This document shows, in pieces, positions 62,685 through 64,000 of a stretch of 64,000 nt of DNA. The notes beneath the pieces were generated by a model, which was not told where the DNA came from, did no database searches, and was given only the letters and a program-made list of their open reading frames with translations. Each line of letters begins with the position of its first letter. The first letter of the stretch is position 1. This DNA comes from Nonlabens xylanidelens. GTDB lineage: Bacteria; Bacteroidota; Bacteroidia; Flavobacteriales; Flavobacteriaceae. The stretch is from positions 992,001-1,056,000 of the forward strand of contig NZ_PTJE01000001.1 of the NCBI RefSeq assembly GCF_002934445.1, written 5' to 3'. The position numbers and the translations under genes were made by a program.

Positions 62685-64000
62685 ATGAAGCATTTTTTCT
62701 ACTTAATAATTTTACTTCTTAATGCTAGCGCGCTTGCTCAAAGTGGTCGAGAGGTAATTGATTGGAAGGATTTGGAATCCTTTGATATCGGTGATCAGCA
62801 AATTAAAGTTCCGTATTTTAGAGAAAACCATAGTTTTGATGGACGAGATTTATTTTGGATTAAAAGTTTTCAAATAAATCAAAAAGTTGATGAATTCTCT
62901 GTTGAAATAACAAATTTGAAGACAGAGACGATAAGAGTAACAGATCTTGGACAGTTAAATCCATCACAAATTTCTAATGGGTTTCAATATTCTTTAAGAA
63001 ATGCGCTTTCGCGAAAGCGTAACTATGCTCAATTAAAAATAACACCAATTTTTAAGGATGGAAATCAGTATAAGAAGGTAGTTTCTTTTAACTACAGCTA
63101 TTCTTATGCGCCGGCGCAATTTCAGGTTAAAAACGCAAGCTTTAGTAATTCTATTTTAGCATCTGGAAATTGGTACAGATTTAAGGTAGAGAGAACTGGT
63201 GTAAATAGAATAAGCAGGTCTTTCTTATCTAATTTAGGTATAGATGTTAATTCTATCGACCCTGCTAGAATTAAGGTTTATGGTCAGGGAGGTACATCGT
63301 TGCCTTTAGTTAATAGTGATGATCAATTATTTGATGCTCCTGAGGTTGCTATTACCGTTACAGGTGGTGAAGATGGTAGGTTTGATAATGGAGATGAGAT
63401 CTTGTTTTACGGAATTGCTACAAATACAGATTACGTTAGTGAAAACGATAGTTTTATTAATCCTTATACAGATGAGTCTTTTTATTATCTAACGGTAGAT
63501 GGGGCTATTGGTAAGCGTATTTTACCATTTGTGCAACCCAGTGCTGTACCGGCTATTACTTATGATTATTATTATGCTAGGCAACACCATGAGGTGGATC
63601 TTGTAAATATAGCCTCTATAGGTCGTGTATGGTATGGTGAGCGTTTTGATTTTGAACCAGACCAAGTTTTTGAATTTGAGTTTGAAAATGTACGAAGTAC
63701 TTTACCTGCCGTAGTGAGAATAGCCACTGGAGCAGTGTCAGATAATGACACAAGTATGAGCTTTAGTTTAAATGATGTAGTTCTTGGTACTTCTTCGTTA
63801 AGTGGTGTGGCAGGGCAAAACATACGCGCTGCGGCTAGGGCAACTCTACTAGTGTCTAATGCTAGTATTAGTTCTGATATGGTTTCTGTTAATGTGTCTT
63901 ATGATAATTCTGGAAACCCTGGAGCGTCTGGTTATTTGGACTATATAAGTTTAGAGATACCTCAGAGTTTAACCGGTAAAAACGAACAATTTAGATTTGA
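62685..64000 (+). CDS. porU: Type IX secretion sortase PorU, 3' end cut by window
   Basis: The frame opens with ATG at 62685 and a signal peptide (MKHFFYLIILLLNASALAQ), then runs 438 codons to the window edge without a stop. The sequence matches the N-terminal part of PorU, the gingipain-like (C25) peptidase that removes type IX sorting domains at the surface: ASGNWYRFKVERTGVNRIS, IDPARIKVYGQGG, GRFDNGDEILFYG and SFYYLTVD. The C25 catalytic Cys/His lie beyond the window. The divergent gldJ neighbour is the usual flavobacterial order. A palindromic repeat reads LSRKR near residue 110. Confidence 0.9.
   Translation, partial: MKHFFYLIILLLNASALAQSGREVIDWKDLESFDIGDQQIKVPYFRENHSFDGRDLFWIKSFQINQKVDEFSVEITNLKTETIRVTDLGQLNPSQISNGFQYSLRNALSRKRNYAQLKITPIFKDGNQYKKVVSFNYSYSYAPAQFQVKNASFSNSILASGNWYRFKVERTGVNRISRSFLSNLGIDVNSIDPARIKVYGQGGTSLPLVNSDDQLFDAPEVAITVTGGEDGRFDNGDEILFYGIATNTDYVSENDSFINPYTDESFYYLTVDGAIGKRILPFVQPSAVPAITYDYYYARQHHEVDLVNIASIGRVWYGERFDFEPDQVFEFEFENVRSTLPAVVRIATGAVSDNDTSMSFSLNDVVLGTSSLSGVAGQNIRAAARATLLVSNASISSDMVSVNVSYDNSGNPGASGYLDYISLEIPQSLTGKNEQFRF
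63004..63019. repeat. Palindromic repeat (copy 15, in porU)
   Basis: A perfect 16-base palindrome containing the core, read as LSRKR. Confidence 0.9.

Noticed and set aside
1-64000. Insertion sequences or prophage
   Set aside because: No transposase, integrase, capsid or portal-like protein and no long terminal inverted or direct repeats were seen.

Overview
The window is an AT-rich chromosomal segment of a gliding member of the Bacteroidota, almost certainly Flavobacteriaceae (a marine Nonlabens- or Dokdonia-type genus is a guess). The evidence is gldJ next to porU (gliding and type IX secretion), a subtilase with a type IX sorting tail, a mevalonate pathway, a DHS-like enzyme in a polyamine cluster, MreBCD-PBP2-RodA, and promoters of the Bacteroidetes TAnnTTTG type instead of Shine-Dalgarno-rich starts. 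There are no insertion sequences, phage genes, CRISPR arrays or rRNA genes, and no gene-free gap reaches 300 bases (the largest is 35072-35354).

Layout. 1-4.1 kb: a processive GT2 glycosyltransferase (cut by the window edge), a GT-C type membrane glycosyltransferase, a peptidoglycan-binding-domain protein and a membrane-anchored XRE regulator. 4.2-11 kb (minus): a GNAT/nitrilase fusion, a polyamine operon (arginine decarboxylase, agmatinase, MarC, deoxyhypusine synthase-like) and an RsuA/RluB-type pseudouridine synthase whose catalytic Asp reads Gly. 11-14.7 kb: a MacB-type permease, then mvaD and a mevalonate kinase. 14.7-16.5 kb: an accessory pocket with an orphan HExxH protein, two small unknown genes, short hairpins and a heptamer tandem repeat. 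16.5-20 kb (minus): M48 peptidase, VanY-like peptidase, three GNATs, PepE. 20-26.3 kb: envelope proteins, an M1 peptidase, TatA, a PAP2 phosphatase. 26.3-35 kb (minus): O-methyltransferase, a MepA-like membrane peptidase, rodA, PBP2, mreD, mreC, mreB, purH. 35.3-40.5 kb: subtilase, Mpl, a TPR protein. 40.7-47.4 kb: a 2248-residue alpha-2-macroglobulin carrying a SusC-type plug. 47.5-51.4 kb: UbiA prenyltransferase, nitrilase, GYDIA-type GHMP kinase, a CarboxypepD_reg-like protein. 51.5-59.4 kb (minus): parvulin PPIase, CBS/CorC protein, LptC, TPR protein, outer-membrane barrel, CoaX, tRNA-Phe. 59.5-64 kb: murF and gldJ (minus), divergent from porU, which runs off the right edge.

Working together: much of the window builds or polices the envelope. 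Wall growth is represented by Mpl, MurF, PBP2, RodA, MreBCD, VanY and the MepA-like peptidase. Outer-membrane and secretion functions are LptC, the PpiD/SurA-like chaperone, TatA, GldJ and PorU. The mevalonate genes and the UbiA enzyme supply or use isoprenoids.

The most striking non-gene signal is a perfect palindrome with core GCTTTCGCGAAAGC, present 15 times at fairly even spacing. Twelve copies lie inside genes, where they read as AFAKA, LSRKR or RFRES depending on frame. The best protein-level surprises are a segment of about 37 residues shared by GldJ and the macroglobulin, the plug domain inside that macroglobulin, and the apparently catalytically dead pseudouridine synthase.
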